In this document: positions 6,802-13,240 of the stretch, piece after piece
How the letters are laid out: the number at the start of each line of letters is the position of its first letter
Position numbering within the stretch: the first letter of the stretch is position 1
NCBI GenBank assembly: GCA_047920935.1
Contig: JBLRXD010000090.1
Span: forward strand, 1 to 14,883
Direction of reading: 5' to 3'
DNA: 14,883 bases
Source of the DNA: UBA7803 sp047920935
GTDB taxonomy: Bacteria > Pseudomonadota > Gammaproteobacteria > Pseudomonadales > Azotimanducaceae
Made by a program: the position numbers and the translations under genes
Notes under the pieces: model-generated
Databases searched by the model: none
Seen by the model: the letters and a program-made list of their open reading frames with translations, nothing else
Told to the model about the DNA's origin: nothing

Positions 6802-7786
6802 GTCGGCAACCGGGTTTCCGTCGCGTCCCCAGCCGCCGCTGCCGGTGGCCATCAGTCAGTGCCTGCTGGGCAGTGCGGTGCGCTACGACGGCAGCGGCGC
6901 CGCATCCTCCTACCCCCACCCGGTGCTCTCGGAGCTGTTCGAATACCGCGGCATCTGCCCGGAGGTGGGCATCGGCATGAGCGTGCCGCGCGATCCCATC
7001 CGTCTGGTGGGGGACCCGGCGAATCCGCGGGTGGTGGGGGTCAAGGATCCCTCCCTGGACGTCACCGAAGCCCTGCGCGAATACGGCCGCGTCCAGGCCG
7101 CCGGCCTCGACGATGTCGTCGCTTACGTGTTCATGAAGAACTCGCCGAGCTGCGGCCTGTTCCGCGTGAAGGTTTACCCCCACCAGGACGGGCGGGTGAC
7201 TGGCGCTCCGGACATGCGCGGTCGCGGCGCGTTCGCTGCGGCCATCGTCGACGCGCGGCCGAACCTGCCGGTGGAAGAGAATGGGCGTCTCCACGACCCG
7301 GTGCTGCGCGAAAATTTCGTTACCAGGGCGTTCGCTTACGGCCATTGGCAGGCGCTGCAGCGGGCCGGGGTGACTCGCGCGCGCCTGGTAGAGTTCCACA
7401 GCCGTTACAAGTATCTGCTGATGGCCCACAGCGTGCCCCACTACCAGGAGGCGGGGCGGCTGCTGGCTGATCTGAAGGACGACTTCGACGCCAAAGCCCA
7501 GCGCTACATCGGGCTCCTCATGGCCGGGCTGACCCAGCCTGCCGGCAGGCGCGGCCACGCCAACGTGCTCTCCCACCTGCAGGGTTACTTCAAGAGGCAC
7601 CTGGACGGCCCCACCCGGCAGGAACTGGACGAGCTGATCCACAGCTATCGGCGCGGCGAGCTGCCGCTGCTCGCGCCGATCACGTTGCTCAAGCATCATC
7701 TGCGCAAGTTCCCGGACGACTACGTCAAGCACCAGGTCTATCTCGACCCTCACCCAGGCTACAGCGGTCTGCGACGGCCGCTGTAA
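6794..7786 (+). CDS. DUF523-DUF1722 fusion protein (TudS/YbgA-like)
   Basis: A 330-residue two-domain protein. The N-terminal DUF523 domain (about 17-160) has CLLGSAVRYDG, GICPEVGIGMSVPR and NSPSCG, giving three cysteines (C23, C55, C120). In the characterised DUF523 enzyme TudS (2-thiouracil desulfidase) three cysteines hold a [4Fe-4S] cluster whose free iron takes sulfur from the substrate. The C-terminal DUF1722 domain (about 195-315) has LVEFHSRYKYLLMAHS and PITLLKHHLRKFPDDYVKHQ, as in E. coli YbgA. The start is uncertain. GTG 6794, overlapping the dehydrogenase gene by 8 nt, was preferred; GTG 6845 is another choice and would begin near the first motif. Desulfidase activity is plausible but not proven by sequence. 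Confidence 0.92.
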   Translation: MAESATGFPSRPQPPLPVAISQCLLGSAVRYDGSGAASSYPHPVLSELFEYRGICPEVGIGMSVPRDPIRLVGDPANPRVVGVKDPSLDVTEALREYGRVQAAGLDDVVAYVFMKNSPSCGLFRVKVYPHQDGRVTGAPDMRGRGAFAAAIVDARPNLPVEENGRLHDPVLRENFVTRAFAYGHWQALQRAGVTRARLVEFHSRYKYLLMAHSVPHYQEAGRLLADLKDDFDAKAQRYIGLLMAGLTQPAGRRGHANVLSHLQGYFKRHLDGPTRQELDELIHSYRRGELPLLAPITLLKHHLRKFPDDYVKHQVYLDPHPGYSGLRRPL

Positions 7787-7812
7787 GCCTCCACCACTCA
7801 CCCATCACCCTC

Positions 7813-7835
7813 TGGGAGCGATCTCCTGATCGCGA
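7813..7835 (+). repeat. REP-like palindrome, copy 1
   Basis: A 23-nt unit beginning TGGGAGCGATCTCC and ending GATCGCGA, with a GCGATC/GATCGC stem (7818-7823, 7828-7833) and a 4-nt loop. It differs from copy 2 at one base (T at 7827). The form resembles Pseudomonas-type REPs (TGTGGGAGC...GCGA), which are mobilised in trans by RAYT transposases. An alternative GGAG/CTCC hairpin can compete with the main stem. Confidence 0.75.
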
Positions 7836-7877
7836 TGCCTGTGGGCCGTTGCCCATCGCCCTGTCGGCGGCCGCCGT

Positions 7878-7967
7878 CCGGGGAAGACGTTCGGGGCCAG
7901 CGGGCGTCAGCGCTTTCCCGAACCGTGGGAGCCTGCGTGCCTTAACGGCCCCGAACGTCTTCCCCGG
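7878..7967. repeat. Perfect 21-bp inverted repeat with 48-nt spacer
   Basis: The arms at 7878-7898 and 7947-7967 are exact reverse complements (CCGGGGAAGACG... and ...CGTCTTCCCCGG), with 16 of 21 pairs G-C. The pairing stops abruptly on both sides. The spacer contains CCCGAAC (7917-7923), a copy of part of the right arm (7950-7956), so the left-arm GTTCGGG (7889-7895) can form a shorter competing hairpin with it. The spacer also has GTGGGAGC (7925-7932), the head of the flanking REP units. It could be a bidirectional terminator, a REP-derived composite or a small non-autonomous mobile element. Confidence 0.85.
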
Positions 7968-8048
7968 CCAACGTCCGCCCCGACCGCTTTGCCGCTCACC
8001 GCCGCGCACGATGCTCACCCCGGTGGAGCAGCAGCGAGCTCTACCGTG

Positions 8049-8071
8049 TGGGAGCGATCTCCCGATCGCGA
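8049..8071 (+). repeat. REP-like palindrome, copy 2
   Basis: The same orientation as copy 1 and 22 of 23 bases identical, 236 bp downstream. It is preceded by G, giving the fuller GTGGGAG head. The GCGATC/GATCGC stem is at 8054-8059 and 8064-8069, with loop TCCC. GGGAG/CTCCC (8050-8054, 8059-8063) forms an alternative stem. It ends 12 bp before the stop of the convergent reductase gene. Confidence 0.75.
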
Positions 8072-8082
8072 ATCCGAGATCG

Positions 8083-9084
8083 TCAGTCGCTGAGGCGGAC
8101 GATCATCTTGCCGACGTTGGCGCCGGTGAACAGGCCGATGAAGGCATCGGGCGCTTTGTCGATGCCGTCGAGCACGGTCTCCTGATACTTCAGTTGACCC
8201 GACGTCACCCAGGCTTCCATGTCGCGCTTGAAGTTTTCGGCCATGTGGTTGAAGTGCGAGACGATGAAGCCGCGCAGGGTGAGACCAAGACCGATGGCCA
8301 GGGTGAGGTTGTTCGGCCCCGGCACTGGTTCGGTGGCGTTGTACTGGGAGATGGCTCCGCACAGGGCGATGCGGCCGAACTGGCGCATGTGGAACAGCGC
8401 AGCCTCGAGGTGGTCGCCGCCGACGTTGTCGAAGTAGACATCCAGGCCTTTGGGCGCGCCTTGCCGCAATTGCTCGAGCAAGCCGCCCTGGTGATAGTCG
8501 AAGGCATAGTCGAATCCGAGCTCGTCGGTGAGCCAGGCAACTTTGTCGGCGTTGCCCGCGCTGCCGATGACGCGGCAGTTCTTGAGGCGAGCAATCTGTC
8601 CTGCGACGCTGCCCACGGCGCCGGCGGCACCGGAAACGAACACGGTCTCGCCGTCTTTCATGGACGCTGCGCCGAGCAGGCCCACGTAGGCGGTCATGCC
8701 GGGCATTCCGAGCACCCCGAGATAAGCAGACGGTGGGGCGGCGAGCTTGCCGAGTGGGGTGAGCTGAGCCGCCGGGGCGGTGAAAGCTTCGCGCCAGCCG
8801 AAGAAGCTTTCCACCATGTCGCCTTCGTTGTAGTCGGGATGGGCTGATGCGACAACGCGTCCGATCGCCCCGCCCGTCAGAGTCTCGCCGATCTGGAACG
8901 GCGGCACGTAGGACTTGCGGTCGACCATGCGGCCGCGCATGTACGGGTCGACGCTCATGCAGACGTTTTCCACCTGTACCTCGCCGTCCTTCGGGTCGGG
9001 CACGGCCACGGTGACGACCTCGAAGTCGTCGCGGGTGGGCATTCCTACAGGACGACGCTGCAGACAGACATCGCGGCTTTGCAT
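8083..9084 (-). CDS. NADPH-dependent CurA/PTGR-type alkenal/enone reductase
   Basis: A 333-residue zinc-free medium-chain dehydrogenase/reductase, close in motif content to E. coli CurA (YncB) and to prostaglandin/leukotriene reductases. These reduce the C=C bond of alpha,beta-unsaturated ketones and aldehydes with NADPH. Visible motifs are SVDPYMRGRM (44-53), YLGVLGMPGMTAYVGLL (121-137), the Rossmann loop SGAAGAVGSVAGQIA (151-165), YFDNVGG (217-223) and SQYNATEPVPGPNNL (246-260). No structural-zinc cysteine cluster is present. ATG 9084 is preceded by AAGGAG at good distance, which decides against the longer in-frame extension upstream. The protein is cytosolic. The gene is divergent from tesB and convergent with the DUF523 gene. 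Substrate is not predictable. Confidence 0.95.
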   Translation of the reverse strand: MQSRDVCLQRRPVGMPTRDDFEVVTVAVPDPKDGEVQVENVCMSVDPYMRGRMVDRKSYVPPFQIGETLTGGAIGRVVASAHPDYNEGDMVESFFGWREAFTAPAAQLTPLGKLAAPPSAYLGVLGMPGMTAYVGLLGAASMKDGETVFVSGAAGAVGSVAGQIARLKNCRVIGSAGNADKVAWLTDELGFDYAFDYHQGGLLEQLRQGAPKGLDVYFDNVGGDHLEAALFHMRQFGRIALCGAISQYNATEPVPGPNNLTLAIGLGLTLRGFIVSHFNHMAENFKRDMEAWVTSGQLKYQETVLDGIDKAPDAFIGLFTGANVGKMIVRLSD

Positions 9085-9171
9085 GGGTGAGGCTCCTTTT
9101 CTGGCGAAGAGTTGTTGAAACTTTCGCCGATGGTGGCATTTCGGAGGGGTCGGCGTCGATGCCGGTGACGT

Positions 9172-9177
9172 TATACT
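9172..9177 (+). promoter_or_regulatory. Candidate -10 box for tesB, close to the ATG
   Basis: TATACT matches TATAAT at five of six positions and ends seven bases before the G at 9184. Transcription would begin about at the A of ATG 9185, giving little or no leader. No good -35 is present 16-18 nt upstream. Reading the other way, the same bases give TATAAC inside GTATAAC, a possible -10 for the divergent reductase gene. Confidence 0.35.
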
Positions 9178-9184
9178 GGGTGGC

Positions 9185-10075
9185 ATGAAAACTGACAGCC
9201 ACCGAGAGCAGCGCCAGCGGGCGTCACGACTGCTGCAGATACTCGAGCTCGAGCCCATCGAGCAGAATCTCTACCGCGGCTTGAACGAAGCGCGGGGCCG
9301 CTTCCGGCTGTTCGGCGGTCAGGTGCTGGCGCAGGCATTGCGGGCGGCGTGCCAGACCGTCGAGGGTCGCCGGCCGCACTCGCTGCGCGCGTACTTCATG
9401 CGCGCGGGGGATGCGTCGCGGCCGGTGCTCTACGAGGTCGAGCGAATTCGTGACGGCGCGAGTTTCAGTACCCGACGGGTGCTGGCCATCCAGTTGGGTC
9501 AGGCGATCTTCAGCATGGACGTGTCGTTTCACATCGGCGAGAGCGGGTTCGAACATGCCCACGCCATGCCCAACGTGCCGCCCCCGGACGAACTCGAGGA
9601 CGACCTGGTGGTGGCGTCGCGGCTCGAGGCCGACCTGCCCGGGCTGAGCCCCATGGCAGGGCGGGCGCGACCGTTCGAGATGCGATCGGTGTTCACGCTG
9701 GGCAGCGCCGCCTGGCAGCAGAATCGCTTCTGGAACCCGGTGTGGATACGCTTCTGCGCTGCCGTGCCGGAGGGAGATACGGCCTTGCCGCGTTGTCTGC
9801 TCGCGTATGCGTCGGACATGGGGCTGGTTTCCACCGCGGCCCTTCCTCACGCCGCGACCCAGCCGCGCTCGGCGCTGCAGATGGCCAGCCTCGACCACGC
9901 CTTGTGGATTCATCGCGACGTGCCCATGGGCGACTGGCTGCTGTTCCACAAACGCACCAGTGTTGCCGAGGGCGCGCGCGGGCTGGTCCACGCCGATTTC
10001 TTCTCCCGCGACGGCGTGCTGGTGGCCTCGGTATCGCAGGAAGGCCTGCTGCGCCTGCCGCGCAAACCAGACTAG
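9185..10075 (+). CDS. tesB: Acyl-CoA thioesterase II
   Basis: A 296-residue double-hotdog thioesterase that hydrolyses acyl-CoA to free acid and CoA in the cytosol; E. coli TesB has 286 residues. The N-terminal hotdog contains RLFGGQVLAQAL (41-52) and HSLRAYFMRAGD (65-76). The C-terminal hotdog has ASDMGLVSTA, SLDHALWIHRD and ASVSQEGLLR. By analogy with the Asp-Thr-Gln triad of E. coli TesB, the expected residues are D211, S235 (Ser in place of Thr) and Q285. The start ATG 9185 fits the usual N-terminus, but only GGGTGG precedes it. The convergent transglutaminase-like gene ends 10 bp downstream, with no room for a separate terminator. TesB may recover CoA from acyl-CoAs made by the nearby dehydrogenase operon. 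Confidence 0.96.
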   Translation: MKTDSHREQRQRASRLLQILELEPIEQNLYRGLNEARGRFRLFGGQVLAQALRAACQTVEGRRPHSLRAYFMRAGDASRPVLYEVERIRDGASFSTRRVLAIQLGQAIFSMDVSFHIGESGFEHAHAMPNVPPPDELEDDLVVASRLEADLPGLSPMAGRARPFEMRSVFTLGSAAWQQNRFWNPVWIRFCAAVPEGDTALPRCLLAYASDMGLVSTAALPHAATQPRSALQMASLDHALWIHRDVPMGDWLLFHKRTSVAEGARGLVHADFFSRDGVLVASVSQEGLLRLPRKPD

Positions 10076-10085
10076 GCGAACCAGG

Positions 10086-11474
10086 CTAGGGAGCGTACTG
10101 CACGCTTCCGACCTCGAAGCTGATGCCGAGGCCGCCGGTGAGAAGCTGCAGCGAGCGGGCGACGTTGGCGGGCATGGGGATGTGGGTCGCGTCGATCCTC
10201 AGCTGGTTCCAGGTCGGGTCGACCGCCAGCCACTCGCCGTCTACCAGCAGTTCGTTCCACGCGTGAAAGCGGAAAGCCGGGGGGCGCTCGTCGGCGTAGG
10301 CCAGGCCGAACACGGTACGGCTGGGGATCTCCAGTGCGCGGGCCAGGGTGGTGAGCAGATCTGCGAATTCGGTGCAGCTTCCAACGGGCTCCTCCAGCAG
10401 CGTCAGCACGTGACGCCTGCCTGGTTCGTCCTGGTAACGCAGGTAGCCGTGCACGAACTCGGTGAGGGCGGCGACCCGCTCGCGGTCGTCGCTGACGCCG
10501 GCGACCGCCTGCACGGCCAGGGCGCGAATGCGGGGATCGGAGATCGGGTGATCGGCGGTTTCCATCAGCTCGTCCCCTGAGGGCGGGCGATTGGTAACCG
10601 CGTTGGCGCGGTGGCGCACGGCGCTGCCGTGGGCCAGTTCCGGCCACAGTTCGGCGGCGGAAGCGCCGCCGTGCACCAGCAGTTCGAGCGCCTCGATGCG
10701 GGTGTGGTCGGGCAGCGGCCGGTCGATGGGCACGAAGTAACTGGCTGCCTGCAGCGCGGTTCTCGGCGCCAGCGCCTGCTGTTTGGAAACGTGCTGCAGT
10801 TCGAACAGCCCGGACAGCGTCATGTACACCGGTCGCATGCGCCGGTCGAGTTGGATGCGGCTTTGATCCAGCGGTGCGGCGTGCTCGAGCTGGAAGCCGG
10901 TGGCGTTCTTCTCGATCACGCGGAACTCGCGTGGCAGCACCTGGCGGCGCGCGAAGTCGATGGATGCGGCCGCCACCGTGCTGCCCGGTTGCGGATCGCT
11001 GGTGCGCAACCAGGTTTCCAGCCCGAGGTAATCGCCGAGTGAAAACGTCAGTTCCAGCGGCTGGGCGGCCAGTTCGGCGCTGGAGGCGTCACTGTCGATG
11101 CGCCTTGCGTGGTAACGGCCCTGGCGCTGCTCGATGTAGGTGCCGTCGCTGTCGCCCGGACGCTCGCTGCGCTGCGAAGCTGCCAGCAAGGGATAAGGCG
11201 GTGTGGCGTCGAACAGCAGACGCTCCTCGATTCTGACCGGGTTGCCACTGGTGAGCACGAATCGCAGGTCGCTGCCGAAGTGCCAGCGCCCCAGGGCGTC
11301 GCGCCGGGTCTGCGTGTGCAGGAAGCCCACGTGGTGATCGTCGAGCATCAGTCGATACCAGCGATCGCCCAGCCGTGCGGCTGCACCCTCGAGCACCGGG
11401 TCGGTTCTGCCCCCCAGCGCCCAGGCCAGGCAAGCCAGCACCACGGCGATGCCGACGCCAACTGTCACCCTCAT
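10086..11474 (-). CDS. Transglutaminase-like (papain-fold) protein with N-terminal anchor
   Basis: A 462-residue protein with one hydrophobic N-terminal segment (residues about 4-20). C15 follows VLA, a poor lipobox, so a signal anchor is more likely than a lipoprotein. The rest should lie in the periplasm. The C-terminal region (about 310-425) is a transglutaminase-like domain with the classic triad: C367 in GSCTEFADLL, H404 in FRFHAWNELL and D419 in WLAVDPTWNQ. Bacterial members of this superfamily are usually peptidases or amidases rather than cross-linkers. The N-terminal 300 residues look beta-rich and have no motif I can name. TTG 11480, six bases upstream, is an alternative start; GGAG lies eight bases before it and 14 before the ATG. 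Confidence 0.9.
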   Translation of the reverse strand: MRVTVGVGIAVVLACLAWALGGRTDPVLEGAAARLGDRWYRLMLDDHHVGFLHTQTRRDALGRWHFGSDLRFVLTSGNPVRIEERLLFDATPPYPLLAASQRSERPGDSDGTYIEQRQGRYHARRIDSDASSAELAAQPLELTFSLGDYLGLETWLRTSDPQPGSTVAAASIDFARRQVLPREFRVIEKNATGFQLEHAAPLDQSRIQLDRRMRPVYMTLSGLFELQHVSKQQALAPRTALQAASYFVPIDRPLPDHTRIEALELLVHGGASAAELWPELAHGSAVRHRANAVTNRPPSGDELMETADHPISDPRIRALAVQAVAGVSDDRERVAALTEFVHGYLRYQDEPGRRHVLTLLEEPVGSCTEFADLLTTLARALEIPSRTVFGLAYADERPPAFRFHAWNELLVDGEWLAVDPTWNQLRIDATHIPMPANVARSLQLLTGGLGISFEVGSVQYAP

Positions 11475-11509
11475 CAGCAACGGCAGTGCTCCAGAAGATT
11501 GCGGCTGCC

Positions 11510-11515
11510 ATTGTA
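11510..11515 (-). promoter_or_regulatory. Candidate -10 box for the transglutaminase-like gene
   Basis: TACAAT on the minus strand matches TATAAT at five of six positions. The start would fall near 11503, leaving about 29 nt before ATG 11474 and including the GGAG. The base stretch 17 nt upstream (CTGCAC) is a poor -35, so an activator may be needed. Confidence 0.35.
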
Positions 11516-11545
11516 GGCAAAGGGACGCAAGGGTGCAGTGTTGGC

Positions 11546-11551
11546 TAGAAT
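11546..11551 (+). promoter_or_regulatory. Candidate -10 box for glnS
   Basis: TAGAAT matches TATAAT at five of six positions and would start transcription near 11558, about 30 nt before ATG 11588. No convincing -35 is seen at 16-18 nt. This and the minus-strand TACAAT at 11510-11515 divide the 113-bp divergent gap between two promoters. Confidence 0.35.
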
Positions 11552-11587
11552 GATCGGCCTCCTCCAGTGCGTATCGTGATCGGGAAA

Positions 11588-13240
11588 ATGAATCAGGAAC
11601 TCAGAGACTTCATCCGTAGCAGAATCGTCCGGGATCTCGATCAGGGCGTGGTCGACGGGGTGGTGACACGCTTCCCGCCCGAGCCGAACGGTTACCTCCA
11701 CATCGGGCACGCCAAATCCATCTGTTTGAACTTCGGAGTGGCCGAAGAGTTCAACGGGGTAACCTACCTGCGTTTCGACGATACCAACCCGCTGCGCGAG
11801 AGTGAGGAGTACGCGGCAGCCATCGCCGAGGATGTGGCGTGGCTGGGGTTCCGCTGGGACGGCCGGCTTACCCACGCCTCCGACTACTTCGAGCAGCTGT
11901 TCGGGTTCGCCGAAGAGCTCATCGGCAAGGGCAAGGCATTCGTCTGCAGCTTGTCCATGGAGCAGATCCGTGAGACCCGGGGCACCCTCACCGAACCGGG
12001 TCGCGACAGCCCCTACCGCACCCGCTCCATCGAGGAGAACCTGGAGCTGTTTCGCCGCATGCGAGCGGGGGAGTTTGCCGATGGCGAGCACGTGCTGCGG
12101 GCCAGGATCGACATGGCATCGCCGAACATCAACCTGCGCGATCCGGTGCTGTACCGGATCCGCCACGTCAGCCATCAGCGCACGGGCGATGCCTGGTGCA
12201 TTTATCCCACCTACGACTACACCCACTGCATCTGCGATGCCCTTGAGGGCATCACCCACTCGCTGTGCACCCTGGAGTTCGAGGACCATCGGCCGTTGTA
12301 CGATTGGGTGCTCGACAACATCAACGTCAACTTCCACCCGCCGCAGATCGAGTTTTCCCGGCTCGGCCTCGAGTACACGGTGATGTCCAAGCGCTTGCTG
12401 CACAAGCTGGTGAGCGACGGTCTGGTGGACGGCTGGGACGATCCGCGGATGCCGACCCTGGCCGGGCTGCGGCGGCGCGGCGTCACCCCGGGGGCCATCC
12501 GCGACTTCTGCCGCAGGATCGGCGTCACCAAGCAGGACAACCTGGTGGAGATGAGCCTGCTGGAATTCTGCATCCGTCAGGACCTCGAGAGCAGCGCGCC
12601 CAGGGGCATGGCGGTGCTGGATCCGCTCTTGGTGACATTGACCAATTACTCCGGTGACGGGGAGACGCTGGAGGCGCCCTGGCACCCTCAGCGGCCCGAA
12701 CTCGGCAACCGCGAACTGCCATTCGGCCCGCGCCTGTACATCGAGCGCGACGACTTCATGGAAGACCCGCCGGGGAAGTACAAGCGCCTGTCGCCGGGCG
12801 GGATGGTGCGGCTGCGCTACGGCTACATCATCCGTTGCGAGCAAGTGCTGAAGAACGACGCCGGCGAAGTGGTGGAGTTGCGCTGCAGCTACGTGGCCGA
12901 ATCCAGGAGCGGTGCCGACACCAGCGGGCTCAAGCCCAAAGGCGTGGTGCACTGGGTGGATGCCGAGCGCGGCCGGCCGGTGCGGGTGCGGCTGTACGAA
13001 CGCCTGTTCAAGGTGCCGGTGCCGAGCGCGGACAAGCTGGCGGACGACCTGAACCCCGAGTCTCTGCTCGAGCGCCAGGCCGTGGTCGAGCCGGCCATCC
13101 TCGGTGTTCCGGAACGGCGTTTCCAGTTCGAGCGTCTCGGCTATTTCTGCAAGGACAGCCAGGATCCGGAGACCTTCAACCGCACCGTGAGCTTGCGGGA
13201 CAGTTATAAGCCGGCAGCTGTCGCGGGCCAGCCGGTATGA
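11588..13240 (+). CDS. glnS: Glutaminyl-tRNA synthetase
   Basis: A 550-residue class I synthetase that charges tRNA-Gln directly with glutamine; E. coli GlnRS has 554 residues. The signature HIGH lies in PPEPNGYLHIGHAKS (HIGH at 38-41), and the KMSKS-like loop reads VMSKR (265-269). CDALEGITHSLCTLEFEDHR is typical of GlnRS/GluRS, and the C-terminal anticodon-binding region is complete. ATG 11588 was preferred to GTG 11567, seven codons earlier, because FIRSRIVRDLDQG then sits where it does in other GlnRS. GGGAAA just upstream is a weak ribosome site. Direct GlnRS is characteristic of gammaproteobacteria and some other lineages. The stop overlaps the GH3 start by 4 nt (ATGA), so the two are co-translated. 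Confidence 0.98.
   Translation: MNQELRDFIRSRIVRDLDQGVVDGVVTRFPPEPNGYLHIGHAKSICLNFGVAEEFNGVTYLRFDDTNPLRESEEYAAAIAEDVAWLGFRWDGRLTHASDYFEQLFGFAEELIGKGKAFVCSLSMEQIRETRGTLTEPGRDSPYRTRSIEENLELFRRMRAGEFADGEHVLRARIDMASPNINLRDPVLYRIRHVSHQRTGDAWCIYPTYDYTHCICDALEGITHSLCTLEFEDHRPLYDWVLDNINVNFHPPQIEFSRLGLEYTVMSKRLLHKLVSDGLVDGWDDPRMPTLAGLRRRGVTPGAIRDFCRRIGVTKQDNLVEMSLLEFCIRQDLESSAPRGMAVLDPLLVTLTNYSGDGETLEAPWHPQRPELGNRELPFGPRLYIERDDFMEDPPGKYKRLSPGGMVRLRYGYIIRCEQVLKNDAGEVVELRCSYVAESRSGADTSGLKPKGVVHWVDAERGRPVRVRLYERLFKVPVPSADKLADDLNPESLLERQAVVEPAILGVPERRFQFERLGYFCKDSQDPETFNRTVSLRDSYKPAAVAGQPV

Larger units (their letters stand above)
7787..8082. other. Intergenic region between convergent genes, rich in palindromes
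   Basis: This 296-bp stretch lies between the ends of two convergent genes and contains no convincing coding frame. It holds two REP-like palindromes (7813-7835 and 8049-8071) and a large perfect inverted repeat (7878-7967). It also has smaller hairpins such as TGGGC/GCCCA (7842-7854) and TGCTC/GAGCA (8012-8030). Short GTGGGAG-like heads recur at about 7925 and 8048. No T-tract follows the stems, so a classical intrinsic terminator is not obvious, although any of these could end transcription from both sides. Confidence 0.85.

Noticed and set aside
7787..8082. CRISPR array
   Set aside because: There are only two direct copies, 236 bp apart and internally palindromic, with no regular spacers and no cas genes.
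7849..8847. A plus-strand frame spanning the palindromic intergenic region into the reductase gene
   Set aside because: It crosses REP-like palindromes and then runs antisense to the reductase, with no motif. The intergenic part looks noncoding.
8015..9202. A 395-residue minus-strand frame over the reductase gene
   Set aside because: It is a shifted frame of the CurA-like gene, very Arg-rich and without motifs. The 8083-9084 frame carries all family signatures and a good ribosome site.
11474..12952. A 492-residue minus-strand frame opposite glnS
   Set aside because: glnS is unambiguous over the whole length. The antisense translation has no domain and mirrors codon bias.
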